From Kiritimatiellia bacterium (GTDB taxonomy: Bacteria > Verrucomicrobiota > Kiritimatiellia > RFP12 > UBA1067): a stretch of DNA of 64,000 nucleotides. Shown here piece by piece: positions 1 to 8,538 of this stretch; within the stretch, counting starts at the first letter, position 1; every line of letters begins with the position of its first letter. The stretch spans positions 17,183 through 81,182 of the forward strand of contig JAFQYM010000045.1 of assembly GCA_017406465.1 (NCBI GenBank), written 5' to 3'. The translations under genes and the position numbers were made by a program. Under the pieces are notes generated by a model that was given only the letters and a program-made list of their open reading frames with translations, made no database searches and had not been told where the DNA came from.

Positions 1-1470
1 GCTTTGAAGCCACCATGGATTCGCGCAGATGGTATGCGGCGCGAGCGTCTTGAGAAAGGCTTGCTTTGTCCGTGGACGTGGCAGCCCGTAGCAGGAACTG
101 ACGCCCAGCGCGGCAAGACGCCTGGCATCCGTCTTCATGCGGCTTTCGCTCTCGAACGGAAACTGGCTCGTGAACGGCGAGTATGCGTGAATCCAGAGAG
201 GCAGATCCGGCAGCGTCGCGTCAACCACGGTAGTTGAAAGTTGAAGGTTGAAAGTTGAAGGTTGAGTGTTTGCCGCTTTTGAACTTTCAACTTTCAACTT
301 TGAACTTTGAACTTTCAACTGCGTCCTTCGCCGTCCGGGCGCGGCGCCGTCCGTCGTTACGCGCAGCATAACGACGCACCCTTCGCCTGGCGCAAGCGGC
401 ACGGCGGCCGGGAAGCCCAATATCTGCGCGGCGTTCGCAAGATATCTCCGTGCGAAGTTCGGCGCGGGCAGCGCCTCGGCGCGGAAGAATGGAAGAACCT
501 CAAGCCGCTGCGGCCTTTGCTCGTATAGCTTCGACTCGTCCGTGATGAGCAGGTCGATGATCTGCTTCTGCGTCAGCTTCTCCTTCGGCGCAGGCTTCTC
601 CATGCGCACCACGCCGCCGATGAGCAGTTCTGCCGCAATCGCCTTGTCACCGAAGTCCGGCGCAGACAACGTGACCGTCACGGCTTCGGTCGAGATATTG
701 GCGACGGCGAAGTAGCGCACTTCCGTCTCGTTGCGGGCGAGAAGGATTTCACGGGGAATGCCGCCCACCTTTGCGGCAGCAAGCGTGGGCTTCGCAATCG
801 GACGAATCTCAATCCCGCCGCCCTCGCGCGGCGCGGCCATCCGCAGCGCATCGCCGGGATTGATTGGCGCGTATGCCTCTGGGTAGGTGTCTGACACCTC
901 GCCCTCGCCCCAGACAAGCACCTCGTCGAGGAAGGTCACGCCCTTGTCAGCCTTGGCGGAGAAGCGCATGAAGCGACCCTTCGCACCATCGACACCGAAG
1001 CGACCCATTTTGGCGGCAAGTTCAAATGAGCAGATCGCCGTCCAGTTCGTGCCATCATCACCAACTTCGACCTTGCCGTGTAGTCCGGGAGCGCGGGTGA
1101 ACAAATCGACTTCCGAGAAAACGCACGGTCGCTTGAAGTCGAAGACAGCGGCAATCCGTCCGTCCCCGCCTTTGCCGACCGTGGTGATCCAGGCCTCCCC
1201 AAACATCTTGGCGTCGATGAGGCGGCGGCCCGTGTTGTCGCCTGGGTTCGTCGGCTTTCCACCCTCCTCGTAGGAGTATGTGACGCCCGTGAAGACGCTC
1301 CGCCCCCACCAGCCAGGATTGTCCGTGAGAAGCGCACCCTTCGGCACACCGGCTTCATCCCAACCGCCGCCCGACCAGTAAATCGGCTCAGCGGCAATCG
1401 CCACCGAGCCAAAATGCAGGATGCACAATCCAGAATGAAGAATAAAGGGCGCGAATGAAGATAATTTCAT
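1..1470 (-). CDS. Secreted discoidin-like protein, 3' end outside window
   Basis: The frame is open from an ATG at 1470 to the window edge, so only the first 490 residues are visible. They begin with a hydrophobic signal-like segment (MKLSSFAPFILHSGLCILHF) and continue with a region resembling an F5/8 type C (discoidin) carbohydrate-binding domain, with phrases such as VFDFKRPCVFSEVDLF and FMRFSAKADKG. A beta-rich section follows, then the start of a probable alpha/beta domain (LPLWIHAYSPF). Around residues 383-412 the frame runs through a TTGAAAG-type tandem repeat (233-322) without a stop. It lies 32 bp downstream of the sulfatase-modifying-type gene on the same strand. Probably a secreted glycan-binding or glycan-degrading protein; the catalytic part, if any, is beyond the edge. 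Confidence 0.65.
   Translation of the reverse strand, partial: MKLSSFAPFILHSGLCILHFGSVAIAAEPIYWSGGGWDEAGVPKGALLTDNPGWWGRSVFTGVTYSYEEGGKPTNPGDNTGRRLIDAKMFGEAWITTVGKGGDGRIAAVFDFKRPCVFSEVDLFTRAPGLHGKVEVGDDGTNWTAICSFELAAKMGRFGVDGAKGRFMRFSAKADKGVTFLDEVLVWGEGEVSDTYPEAYAPINPGDALRMAAPREGGGIEIRPIAKPTLAAAKVGGIPREILLARNETEVRYFAVANISTEAVTVTLSAPDFGDKAIAAELLIGGVVRMEKPAPKEKLTQKQIIDLLITDESKLYEQRPQRLEVLPFFRAEALPAPNFARRYLANAAQILGFPAAVPLAPGEGCVVMLRVTTDGAAPGRRRTQLKVQSSKLKVESSKAANTQPSTFNLQLSTTVVDATLPDLPLWIHAYSPFTSQFPFESESRMKTDARRLAALGVSSCYGLPRPRTKQAFLKTLAPHTICANPWWLQS
233..322. repeat. TTGAAAG tandem repeat, two inverted blocks, inside a coding frame
   Basis: Positions 233-268 hold heptamers of the type TTGAAAG or TTGAAGG and positions 283-320 hold the complementary type CTTTCAA, so the blocks face each other around a short spacer and could pair. 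The reading frame of the surrounding minus-strand gene passes through both blocks and encodes a low-complexity Ser/Lys/Val/Gln/Leu stretch. Related CAACT-type repeats occur at 18400-18456 and 43529-43630. Confidence 0.8.
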
Positions 1471-1502
1471 GGTCGCTTCACCAGTATGCACTATGCGTTG
1501 CG

Positions 1503-2861
1503 CTATAGTTCGCCGTCGTCATTGTCGCCAATCCAGATGCAAAGGCGCCCTCCGTTGTCGACATACGAGTCGGAGAAACTACGCATCTTTTGCACACGCG
1601 CCCCGACGTTAACGCCACCAAAAGTTGTGTTAGCGCTTCCGCCGCGCCCCACGCAATAGTTTTTCGCAGTGCTGTCAGTGGAAGTGGTTCCAACGGGGTC
1701 TGTGCCGCCGGAAGGCGAGTTCGACCAGCGGTCGAGGCAAAGCTCCAAGGCGTTGCCGAGCATATCATAGAGGCCGAACGCGTTTGGCAGATAGGTGCCG
1801 ACAGCCGCAGTGCAGTCCGAAAGATTGCTGTTTCTGGTGCTGGCGTCGTTGTTGTAGGCTTTGTCCGCCCTGTTTACATACCGTCCACGGTAGAGCAGCT
1901 TCGAGAACCATAGGTTGGCAGAGTTGACAGGATTGTCGGTGCCGCCGTACAAGGTGTTGGTAGTCCCGGCGCGGCAGGCATATTCCCACATCGCTTCGGT
2001 CGGCAGGTCGATCCTCAGCCCCGTCGCCTTCTGCATATTGCCCGCAAGGCAGTCGTAGTCCTGACAGTCAGTGTGCGTCTGGTTGTCCGGCCACGTTCCG
2101 CTTCCGCGCAGGGTTGCTATTGAAAGCCTCGTGGCGGGCCGCTTCGCCGCGTAGAGGGCGTTCGTCTCCCAGCTCTCGCGGCTGTAGAACTTGGCCTGCT
2201 GGCTCTGCGTGACCTCGAAGACGCCGATGTAGAAGTCCTTCGTGAAGGTGACGACCTTGTTTGTGTTGTTCTGGAAGTTGAACGACTTCCCGGCGGCGGG
2301 GATGCGGCGAAAGACCATCTTGTCCGTCTTGTAGATGTCGTTCGTGACGCCCCTCCAGATCAGGACATCGGGAAGCGAGGTTGTGAAGGTGGAATAGATG
2401 TCGGAGTAGGATGTGACGAAATCCTGGTACGTGCCGTTGTAGAAGTCCTTCCGCTTGACATTCGTGATGGTGTAGGGCGGGTCGAGGTCGACGATTTTGT
2501 AGAGGATGTCTTCCATCGCGTCAGAAAGCAAAAGACGGACCCTGAAATTGCCGAGCGCAACCTCGGAGGTTCCGAACGCCGCGACAGGGTCTATCATGAA
2601 CGATCCAACAGGTGACGTGATCAAGTTGAGACGACCGGTAATCGCGGACGCAAGCGCGGCGGAGTCAAGCTCCGTGTCGCCGTTGAAAGCGCGAACCGAG
2701 ATGTTTACGGGGTGCGACGCATCAACGCCGGAGAGGGCGTACTCCACCTTGACGTCGCTAGACCACGGCCATTGCTGGCGAACGATCACGCGCTCGACCT
2801 GCGGGTCGGCGAAGAGCGCGGCGGGGGTGAGTAGCAGGGCGAGCATTGCTGGCTTGTTCAT
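1503..2861 (-). CDS. Secreted formylglycine-generating-enzyme (SUMF1) family protein
   Basis: 452 aa with an N-terminal signal peptide (MNKPAMLALLLTPAALFA, then DP). Residues ~20-190 form an unassigned beta-rich domain. Residues ~208-445 match the FGE-sulfatase fold: a VFEVTQSQQAKF segment, LPTEAMWEYACRAGT, NAFGLYDMLGNALELCLDRW and a terminal RGGS block. Family members either oxidise a sulfatase cysteine to formylglycine or act as binding or structural domains; the export signal and lack of a nearby sulfatase make the second use plausible. A GAAAGGAA Shine-Dalgarno site precedes the ATG. It lies 44 bp after the 230-aa exported protein gene and 32 bp before the discoidin-like gene, so the three probably form one transcript. 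Confidence 0.8.
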   Translation of the reverse strand: MNKPAMLALLLTPAALFADPQVERVIVRQQWPWSSDVKVEYALSGVDASHPVNISVRAFNGDTELDSAALASAITGRLNLITSPVGSFMIDPVAAFGTSEVALGNFRVRLLLSDAMEDILYKIVDLDPPYTITNVKRKDFYNGTYQDFVTSYSDIYSTFTTSLPDVLIWRGVTNDIYKTDKMVFRRIPAAGKSFNFQNNTNKVVTFTKDFYIGVFEVTQSQQAKFYSRESWETNALYAAKRPATRLSIATLRGSGTWPDNQTHTDCQDYDCLAGNMQKATGLRIDLPTEAMWEYACRAGTTNTLYGGTDNPVNSANLWFSKLLYRGRYVNRADKAYNNDASTRNSNLSDCTAAVGTYLPNAFGLYDMLGNALELCLDRWSNSPSGGTDPVGTTSTDSTAKNYCVGRGGSANTTFGGVNVGARVQKMRSFSDSYVDNGGRLCIWIGDNDDGEL

Positions 2862-2905
2862 GATATTGTTCCTTTCGTTAAGATTTTGAATTCGGGAGAA
2901 TGATT

Positions 2906-3598
2906 TTACCGTAGAATCAGGAAGAAACCCGTAGCGGCGCCTTTAAGCAACGCTGTCCAGGAATCTTCGCCCACGAGCCCTGAAAGGGCAGCAGAAACAT
3001 TGCTCTTGAGCTTGAGGACATACCAACCCTGAGCACCGTCGAGGCCAGTATCGGTAGATGTTCCGTTTATCTCAAATGATGTCATGCCGTAGGGAATCGG
3101 AATGGCGACTTGTCCTTTCACCTTCTCCCATGCGCTGCCAGACGCCGGTGCAAGGCACCGCGTCTGACCTTCTCCATCGCCAAGACCTGCTATCAGCCCC
3201 AGCTTCGCCGTCCGCACCGTGCCGTCGTTGAACGTCAAGGTGAAATCGTAAACGTCCTCTGTGGCAGGGTCGTTTTCAGGCATCACTGCTTCAGGCAATG
3301 CAACCGTCACTGATGATGACGTTATGTCATTGATCGTCTGGGAGTAGTTGAACGCGCCCGTAACGGTCAAGGTCGCAGAAGACGCGCCGACCGGAAACTC
3401 CACAGGCAACGTCATCGTCGAGTTTGTGGCAGTGTGCCAAAACGAACTCGTCTCTGGGCGCAAATACACAAGCGCCGGATCGCTCGTGTCACCGTCAGCA
3501 AGCGCCGTCACCGACGCGAATAGCGCACTTAGGCAAACTGCGACGGAGCGCAGGCGCAACCCGCCGCGACCGAGGTTTGCGACACCTCTTGTTTCCAT
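2906..3598 (-). CDS. Exported protein of unknown function
   Basis: 230 aa. The second in-frame ATG (3598) is preferred over the one at 3604 because GGAGG sits 7 nt before it and only about 1 nt before the first. The N-terminus carries an Arg-rich stretch then a hydrophobic segment ending in VTALA, a typical signal peptide. The mature part is beta-rich with many Thr, Ser and Asp residues and no motif I recognise. The C-terminus is hydrophobic (GFFLILR). First gene of the probable three-gene transcript with the SUMF1-type gene; an extended -10 promoter lies at 3632-3637. Confidence 0.65.
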   Translation of the reverse strand: METRGVANLGRGGLRLRSVAVCLSALFASVTALADGDTSDPALVYLRPETSSFWHTATNSTMTLPVEFPVGASSATLTVTGAFNYSQTINDITSSSVTVALPEAVMPENDPATEDVYDFTLTFNDGTVRTAKLGLIAGLGDGEGQTRCLAPASGSAWEKVKGQVAIPIPYGMTSFEINGTSTDTGLDGAQGWYVLKLKSNVSAALSGLVGEDSWTALLKGAATGFFLILR

Positions 3599-3631
3599 AG
3601 GCATTCCTCCTTTTGCGAATTATTTGCAGAC

Positions 3632-3637
3632 AGTATA
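3632..3637 (-). promoter_or_regulatory. Extended -10 promoter of the exported-protein gene
   Basis: TGG-TATACT on the minus strand, 33 nt before the ATG at 3598. Unlike many promoters in this window it leaves room for a leader with an AGGAGG Shine-Dalgarno site. Confidence 0.55.
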
Positions 3638-3703
3638 CCACACCTCGCCGCAAAGCGCAATAGGGAAAATGTAGTTTTTATAGTTTATAGGGCGGCGACG
3701 GAG

Positions 3704-3733
3704 TTGCGTTCGATGTGGGATATTTGGTATAAT
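3704..3733 (+). promoter_or_regulatory. Promoter of the toxin-partner operon
   Basis: TTGCGT (3704-3709) and TATAAT (3728-3733, preceded by TGG) are 18 nt apart. The -10 box ends 11 nt before the ATG at 3745, so transcription should start almost at the start codon. Confidence 0.6.
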
Positions 3734-3744
3734 ATTTATGAATT

Positions 3745-4011
3745 ATGATATCCAGCAGGCAAGACTTCATTAAAAAACACAGCAACCTATTCTGGTACAC
3801 GCCGGAACAGGCGAAGCAGTCCATTAGCGACGACCTGCTCGTGGAAACCACGCTCAACTACGGAACGCTCGACGACTTCCGCGAGCTGAAGCGCATAATG
3901 ACACCGAAACGACTTGCAAAGGTCTTTTTCTCCGCGACTGGAAGGAAAGCGGGGAACTACTATCCCGAGATTCGCAACTTCTTCTCTCTCGTTCTCCAAC
4001 CCTATGCATGA
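3745..4011 (+). CDS. Small protein paired with AbiEii-type toxin (putative antitoxin)
   Basis: 88 aa, charged, predicted mostly helical, with phrases such as TPEQAKQSI and LVETTLNYGTLDDFRELKRI. Genes of this kind are commonly found directly before nucleotidyltransferase AbiEii/AbiGii toxins. The stop TGA lies inside the start of the toxin gene (ATGCATGA, 8-nt overlap), which implies translational coupling. It is not a canonical AbiEi antitoxin, which is longer and has a clear winged-helix part. The antitoxin role rests on position alone. Confidence 0.6.
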   Translation: MISSRQDFIKKHSNLFWYTPEQAKQSISDDLLVETTLNYGTLDDFRELKRIMTPKRLAKVFFSATGRKAGNYYPEIRNFFSLVLQPYA

Positions 4012-4621
4012 CGAGATACTAAATACCTCCCAACGAGAATTGCTTCCGCTGATGAAGCAATTCAAAAGAGAATACTATCTTGTTGGCGGCACCGCCATCG
4101 CGCTGCACATCGGGCATCGCCGATCTGTGGATTTCGACATGTTCAAGGAGACCGCAATAAACCACAAGAAGAACCTTGAGAAGATATCTGCCGAAGGTTT
4201 CACGCACCAAGTCACGCGGCGAGTCTATGAGCAGATGAACTTGCTTGTAAATGGCGTGAAGCTGACCTTCTTCCAATACCCATTTCCGATAGTCCCAGAA
4301 TGCTCGTTCGAGAACATCTTTCGCTTGCCGTCGCTCTTGACCCTTGCAGCAATGAAAGCATACGCTCTGGGACGGCGGTCAAAATGGAAAGACTATGTAG
4401 ATTTGTATTTTCTCCTGACAAAACACTTCTCCATCGCGGAAATATCCGCAAAGGCATCATCCATATTCGGCGAACTGTTTTCTGAAAAACTCTTCCGGGC
4501 GCAACTCTCATTTTTCGACGATATTGATTATACAGAGGCCGTCGAATTCCTGATACCCGATCCACCGTCGGACGCGACTATAAAGGCAGAACTCGCCAGA
4601 ATTTCAATTGCCAGCATATAG
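4004..4621 (+). CDS. Nucleotidyltransferase AbiEii/AbiGii toxin family protein
   Basis: 205 aa from the ATG at 4004, which overlaps the upstream stop; the longer frame from 3914 would run through the whole partner 3' end. Residues ~28-50 hold the nucleotidyltransferase signature LVGGTAIALHIGHRRSVDFD, with the GG loop and the DxD pair that bind nucleotide and metal. The central helical part with AMKAYALGRRSKWKDYVDL is typical of the family. Such proteins are toxins of type IV abortive-infection systems, thought to transfer nucleotides to a cellular target. The 3' end overlaps the 3' end of the MFS gene by 18 bp. Confidence 0.85.
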   Translation: MHDEILNTSQRELLPLMKQFKREYYLVGGTAIALHIGHRRSVDFDMFKETAINHKKNLEKISAEGFTHQVTRRVYEQMNLLVNGVKLTFFQYPFPIVPECSFENIFRLPSLLTLAAMKAYALGRRSKWKDYVDLYFLLTKHFSIAEISAKASSIFGELFSEKLFRAQLSFFDDIDYTEAVEFLIPDPPSDATIKAELARISIASI

Positions 4622-5815
4622 CCGCCGAGCCGCAAGCGCGAAATACATGGCGGCGGCGAGGGCGAAGGCGAAGAATAGCGGCGCGTAGCCGAAGCGCGAG
4701 GCAACGGGGAGGAATACGGACGCTATTGCCGCCGTCACGATCTGGTTGCCGAGAAGCGCAAACGACATCCCCTTCGCACGGACGGACGCGGGGAGTAGTT
4801 CTGCCGCAACAACCCAGACGCAGACCCCGGGCCCAAACGAAAAGAACGCCACAAACAGGCACAGAAGCGCCGCAACGCCAAGCCCCGCAACGGGGACAGA
4901 CCCCGCAAACGTGAGGACAGACCCCGTTTTAAGCCCGAAAAACATGGCTCCTGCGGCAAAAAGGGTCACGGTCGCCCCTGCCGTTCCGATTTTCAGGACA
5001 AACGCCCTCCCGCGTCTGTCGATGAACACAGCCGAGAGAAGCGCGGCAACAAGACCGCATACGCGCATCACGGCATCAGCCGCATTTGCACTCGATCCCG
5101 TCAGCCCCGCCTCTGTCATCATAGTCACAGAGTAGTGCATCACCGAGCCAATGCCAGTGGCGGAAGTGAGGGCAAGAACAACCATCGCAAGGACAAGTCT
5201 GCGCCAATGACCCATTGCTCCGCCGCCCGTCCCCTCCGTCTCGAACGTCACGCATGTCACGTCCGTCACGTTCGCCACCTTGAGGACATGGCTCCCGACA
5301 AGAAAGACCACCAAAATCGGCGCGACCATCAACACGTCCAATCGCCACGCCACCGACTGCGACAACCCAGCGCCAGCAACGGCAAAGCCGCAGAGTGCGC
5401 CTACTATGCCGCCAAGGGAGTTGGAGAACTGATAGAACGCCGTCGCCCTTCCGCGTCGGTTGTCTGGCTGCGTCTCGGCGATGTAGAGCGGCAAAAGCAC
5501 AGAAAAGAGTCCGAGCCCAAAGCCCTGCACGAAGCGACCGGCAAACGCGAACGCAAAGAACAGCTGCGACACACAGAGGAACGGCGTCGCAAGAAGCGCG
5601 ATCCATCCGGCGAGACGCATGGCGCGAACGCGCCCCAGCCGATCTGCGAGAAATCCACCTGCGATAGACGCCGCAATCATTCCGCACATCGCGGCAGAGA
5701 CGAAAGTGGATTTCGCTGCATCACCCGTCGAAAGAAACGCAAGCGCTGCGGCAACAAGCCCAGGCACCATGCCTGACGCAAACGCGCCAACGAGAGGAAC
5801 CGCAAGTCGCCTCAT
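4604..5815 (-). CDS. Sugar-porter-like MFS transporter
   Basis: 403 aa, almost entirely hydrophobic with about 12 membrane segments. Residues ~55-70 carry MFS motif A (GGFLADRLGRVRAMRLAG). The fifth-helix region GRFVQGFGLGLFSVLLPLYI followed by AETQPDNRRGRA matches the sugar-porter signature. The start ATG overlaps the stop of the regulator gene by 4 bp (ATGA), so the two are translated together. With GH28 and the regulator next door it probably imports a sugar or uronic acid released by the enzyme; the substrate is inferred only. Confidence 0.85.
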   Translation of the reverse strand: MRRLAVPLVGAFASGMVPGLVAAALAFLSTGDAAKSTFVSAAMCGMIAASIAGGFLADRLGRVRAMRLAGWIALLATPFLCVSQLFFAFAFAGRFVQGFGLGLFSVLLPLYIAETQPDNRRGRATAFYQFSNSLGGIVGALCGFAVAGAGLSQSVAWRLDVLMVAPILVVFLVGSHVLKVANVTDVTCVTFETEGTGGGAMGHWRRLVLAMVVLALTSATGIGSVMHYSVTMMTEAGLTGSSANAADAVMRVCGLVAALLSAVFIDRRGRAFVLKIGTAGATVTLFAAGAMFFGLKTGSVLTFAGSVPVAGLGVAALLCLFVAFFSFGPGVCVWVVAAELLPASVRAKGMSFALLGNQIVTAAIASVFLPVASRFGYAPLFFAFALAAAMYFALAARRLYAGN

Positions 5816-6921
5816 GGAAACGACTCGCCGACGATATACTCAGGCGCCAGCTCGCCATCACGCATCTTGCGCCCGGCGAGAAAACGCGCAACTGCCTCGG
5901 CAAGCATCTCGCCATGGCGCATGGGGTCGTTCTCAACGCGCGTGAGCGACACAGGATAGACGGGGCCGATACCCTTGTTCGCAAGCGAGATAACCTTGAC
6001 GTCTTCGGGAATTCTTACGCCCTCCATCAGCATGGCGATGAGCGCACCGGCGGCGACGAAATCGTCCGTAAACACGAAAAGGTCGGGCAGCCACTTGCGG
6101 CCCTCCTTCGCAAAGCGCCCGCGGAACGCGGCGAATGCGCCGCGCTCGGTCCCCTCGGCGCGTCCGCACTCGAACACGACAGGAGTCAACCATTCCGCCA
6201 CATCGAAGCCGAATTTCCTAAGCTGTGGAACGGCGTCGAAATATCCGCCTGTCTCCTTCGTGACTTGGAGGATCCGCTTCACGCCCGCCTTTTCGCAATG
6301 CGCGACGATCTCTGGAACCGCCGCGTCGTTGTTACGGTAGAAGTTGGCAACGCAGCCAGCAAGCGCACAACGGTCCTTGCCGAACACGCCGAACGCGACG
6401 CCGGACTTCGAAAGAAGCCGCTCGATCTCCGGTCTGTTCTCGACAAGAAGCGTGAAGTCTGGACGCGACTTCAGCTCGTGTGCAAGCTGCTTGAAGTCGT
6501 AGTGCCCATTCTCCTTCCTGACAACCGTCACCTGCGAGAACATGTACCCGGCCTCACAGACGCGTGCACGAATCCTGCCGACAAGGACATTATGGTAGTA
6601 AACATGGTCGCCGTCAGGAACGACGACAAGGACGCGCCCATTCCACACGTTCTGCCGCCTTGGGTTCACGACACAGCCGATGCGCTTCTGAACAGTGATA
6701 AGCCCTTCCTTGGCAAGTGCAGCGACCGCTGCCTCTGGGACGCGAATCGAGACATCGAGAAGATTCGACCACTCGAGGATCGTCGGAAGCACATCGCCAG
6801 GCTTGTAGCGCCCCGAGACGATTGCCTCTCTCAAGCCGTCGGTCATCTGCTTCGAGAGACTTCCCGCCGCAGAGCGCTCGACCCTAAACGGAAGATCGGA
6901 TTTTCTCAATTTCGCACCCAT
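5812..6921 (-). CDS. GntR-type HTH / LacI-type sensor transcriptional regulator
   Basis: 369 aa from the ATG at 6921; the frame extends 27 codons further upstream, but that would run through the -10 box and into the GH28 gene. Residues ~20-85 form a GntR winged helix (SLSKQMTDGLREAIVSGRYK, GDVLPT). From ~95 a type 1 periplasmic-binding-protein-like effector domain follows, beginning RVLVVVPDGDHVYYHN. This architecture is that of AraR-like sugar-responsive repressors. It lies between the GH28 gene and the sugar porter and overlaps the latter by 4 bp, so it probably controls both in response to the imported sugar. Confidence 0.85.
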   Translation of the reverse strand: MGAKLRKSDLPFRVERSAAGSLSKQMTDGLREAIVSGRYKPGDVLPTILEWSNLLDVSIRVPEAAVAALAKEGLITVQKRIGCVVNPRRQNVWNGRVLVVVPDGDHVYYHNVLVGRIRARVCEAGYMFSQVTVVRKENGHYDFKQLAHELKSRPDFTLLVENRPEIERLLSKSGVAFGVFGKDRCALAGCVANFYRNNDAAVPEIVAHCEKAGVKRILQVTKETGGYFDAVPQLRKFGFDVAEWLTPVVFECGRAEGTERGAFAAFRGRFAKEGRKWLPDLFVFTDDFVAAGALIAMLMEGVRIPEDVKVISLANKGIGPVYPVSLTRVENDPMRHGEMLAEAVARFLAGRKMRDGELAPEYIVGESFP

Positions 6922-6927
6922 GCCGAT

Positions 6928-6933
6928 ATTATA
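6928..6933 (-). promoter_or_regulatory. Extended -10 promoter of the regulator gene
   Basis: TGG-TATAAT on the minus strand, 6 nt before the ATG at 6921. No Shine-Dalgarno sequence fits between, which predicts a leaderless mRNA. Confidence 0.65.
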
Positions 6934-6988
6934 CCACTTTCTTGACCAACAGGGATGTGCAGCTACATATTCTGCACATTCACCACGG

Positions 6989-8281
6989 CTATCTGCAATC
7001 ATCGAAGACGAGCGGCTTGCGAGCGTCTGGCGAGACCGTCTTCACATCGAGATTCTCGAACACAACCCCGTCGGCATGCCTGACATAGAACCCGTATGCC
7101 GGAAGCGGCATCTTGTCAAACATAAACGACTCTGGGTAGGCGCGTTCCATTTCTGGCACTCGGGCCGCAGCATCCTCCTTCGTTCCGCCGCCTGGAACGA
7201 CAAGCGAAACATTCCGCAACGTTATCCCGTGCGGACGCAGACCGGGAACGCCGGTTATGGACGACGCTATGCGGCTGTCGGCAACACCGTGAAAATTCTC
7301 TATCAGCACGTTCCTGAGATACGTCTCCCCGCCCGCAGGGGGATCGCGCCGCCTTCCAAGCCGTACGAATATCGGCGTCTGGTAGCCGTCCATCTCGATG
7401 TTGCGCACCACGATATTGTCCATTCGCCCACCGTCCACGACTTCAAGCGCAAGCGCCGCGATGCCGCAAATACGATTCGTGACGCCGGGAATCGACTTCC
7501 ACCAGTTGAAACGGTGGTTACCCGTCGCACGGACGAGCGAGCAGTCCTCTATAGTGACATCGCGAAAATCGGCATAGCTGCCAGTGCCGAACTTGACCGC
7601 ATTGCAGCAACTCGCAAGACGGCAGTTGCGGACAGTCACATTCGTCACGGCAAACGACTTGTCGCTCTCGGTCTTGAACGCAATCGCGTCATCGTCCGCA
7701 TCGATGTCGCAGTCCTCGATCGTCACATTCGCGGACTCGATGTCTATGCCGTCGTTCGTATTGTTCACGTGGTTGAAGCACTTTACCCTGCGCATAGCGA
7801 CTCCATCGCAGTTCCTGAGATGGCACCCCCACGCCGCGCCGCAACGATATGTGAAATCCTCAAGTCGAAGATCGCGGCACCGCGTAAATCGCATCAGCAC
7901 AGGAAGCGCCTGCGGCTGGCTCTCGCCTTTTAGCCCGTCTATCTCGCGGAACACCGCGCCGCGCCCGTCGATAACACCGCGTCCGACAATCGCGATGTTC
8001 GTCGCGCCCTCCGCACCGACGAAGCAGCGCTCCCCAAGAGCCGCCGCGTAATCGGCGATATTAGTGCTGGCGAGAAGAACTGCGCCTTCCGCAAGTTCAA
8101 GCGTGACATTGCTCCTAAGGACAAACGGGCGTACCTCTCGCTCGCCCGTCGCAACGCGCACGACTCCGCCGCCGCACGCCGCTACGTCATCTATCTCGCG
8201 CTGCAGATCCAGCATGCCCGCGACCGTCGCGCGGCCCGCAACCAATACAACAAAAGCAAAAGAAATAATCTTGAAATCCAT
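6989..8281 (-). CDS. Secreted glycoside hydrolase family 28 (polygalacturonase-like)
   Basis: 430 aa with a signal peptide ending near GRATVAG. The body is a right-handed parallel beta-helix with repeated short strands (VTIEDC, VTVRNC). The GH28 active-site area is seen as NTNDGIDIES followed by DADDDAIAFKTES, corresponding to the family's NTDG and G/DDC/A blocks with catalytic aspartates. Such enzymes hydrolyse galacturonan or related uronic-acid glycans by inversion. The regulator and sugar porter lie downstream on the same strand. The leader is only about 7 nt after a TATCAT -10 box. Confidence 0.85.
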   Translation of the reverse strand: MDFKIISFAFVVLVAGRATVAGMLDLQREIDDVAACGGGVVRVATGEREVRPFVLRSNVTLELAEGAVLLASTNIADYAAALGERCFVGAEGATNIAIVGRGVIDGRGAVFREIDGLKGESQPQALPVLMRFTRCRDLRLEDFTYRCGAAWGCHLRNCDGVAMRRVKCFNHVNNTNDGIDIESANVTIEDCDIDADDDAIAFKTESDKSFAVTNVTVRNCRLASCCNAVKFGTGSYADFRDVTIEDCSLVRATGNHRFNWWKSIPGVTNRICGIAALALEVVDGGRMDNIVVRNIEMDGYQTPIFVRLGRRRDPPAGGETYLRNVLIENFHGVADSRIASSITGVPGLRPHGITLRNVSLVVPGGGTKEDAAARVPEMERAYPESFMFDKMPLPAYGFYVRHADGVVFENLDVKTVSPDARKPLVFDDCR

Positions 8282-8288
8282 GTCTGAT

Positions 8289-8294
8289 ATGATA
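8289..8294 (-). promoter_or_regulatory. Extended -10 promoter of the GH28 gene
   Basis: TGA-TATCAT on the minus strand, 7 nt before the ATG at 8281, the same close spacing seen at other starts in this window. Confidence 0.5.
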
Positions 8295-8408
8295 TCAAAA
8301 CATCATGGCACATTCAACGACAAACTGTAGTGTATGTAGTTTAAACTCGGAGCCCCCCGCGAAAGACTCATTTTTCAAAGGCTTTACGCTTCTCGCCGCC
8401 GGCAGCGC

Positions 8409-8538
8409 TCATGGCAGCATTTCCAGCAGCTTGGGAATCTCCTTCGCGTCGCGGGTGGTGTAGGAGGTGACACAACGGCCGGAGATTGCTCTATTTCTTG
8501 TACTCCTGCATAGGCGACATCGGATTTGGCGTCTTCAT
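8409..8538 (-). pseudogene. Short frameshifted reading frame after the Na/Pi gene
   Basis: An ATG at 8538 overlaps the stop of the Na/Pi cotransporter gene by 4 bp, the usual coupling in this genome, but its frame stops after 15 codons (MKTPNPMSPMQEYKK). A second frame, shifted by one, then reads SGRCVTSYTTRDAKEIPKLL and ends in TGA at 8409. The two pieces look like one small gene broken by a frameshift. I do not recognise the product, and chance is possible at this length. The remaining sequence to 8281 holds only the GH28 promoter. Confidence 0.3.
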
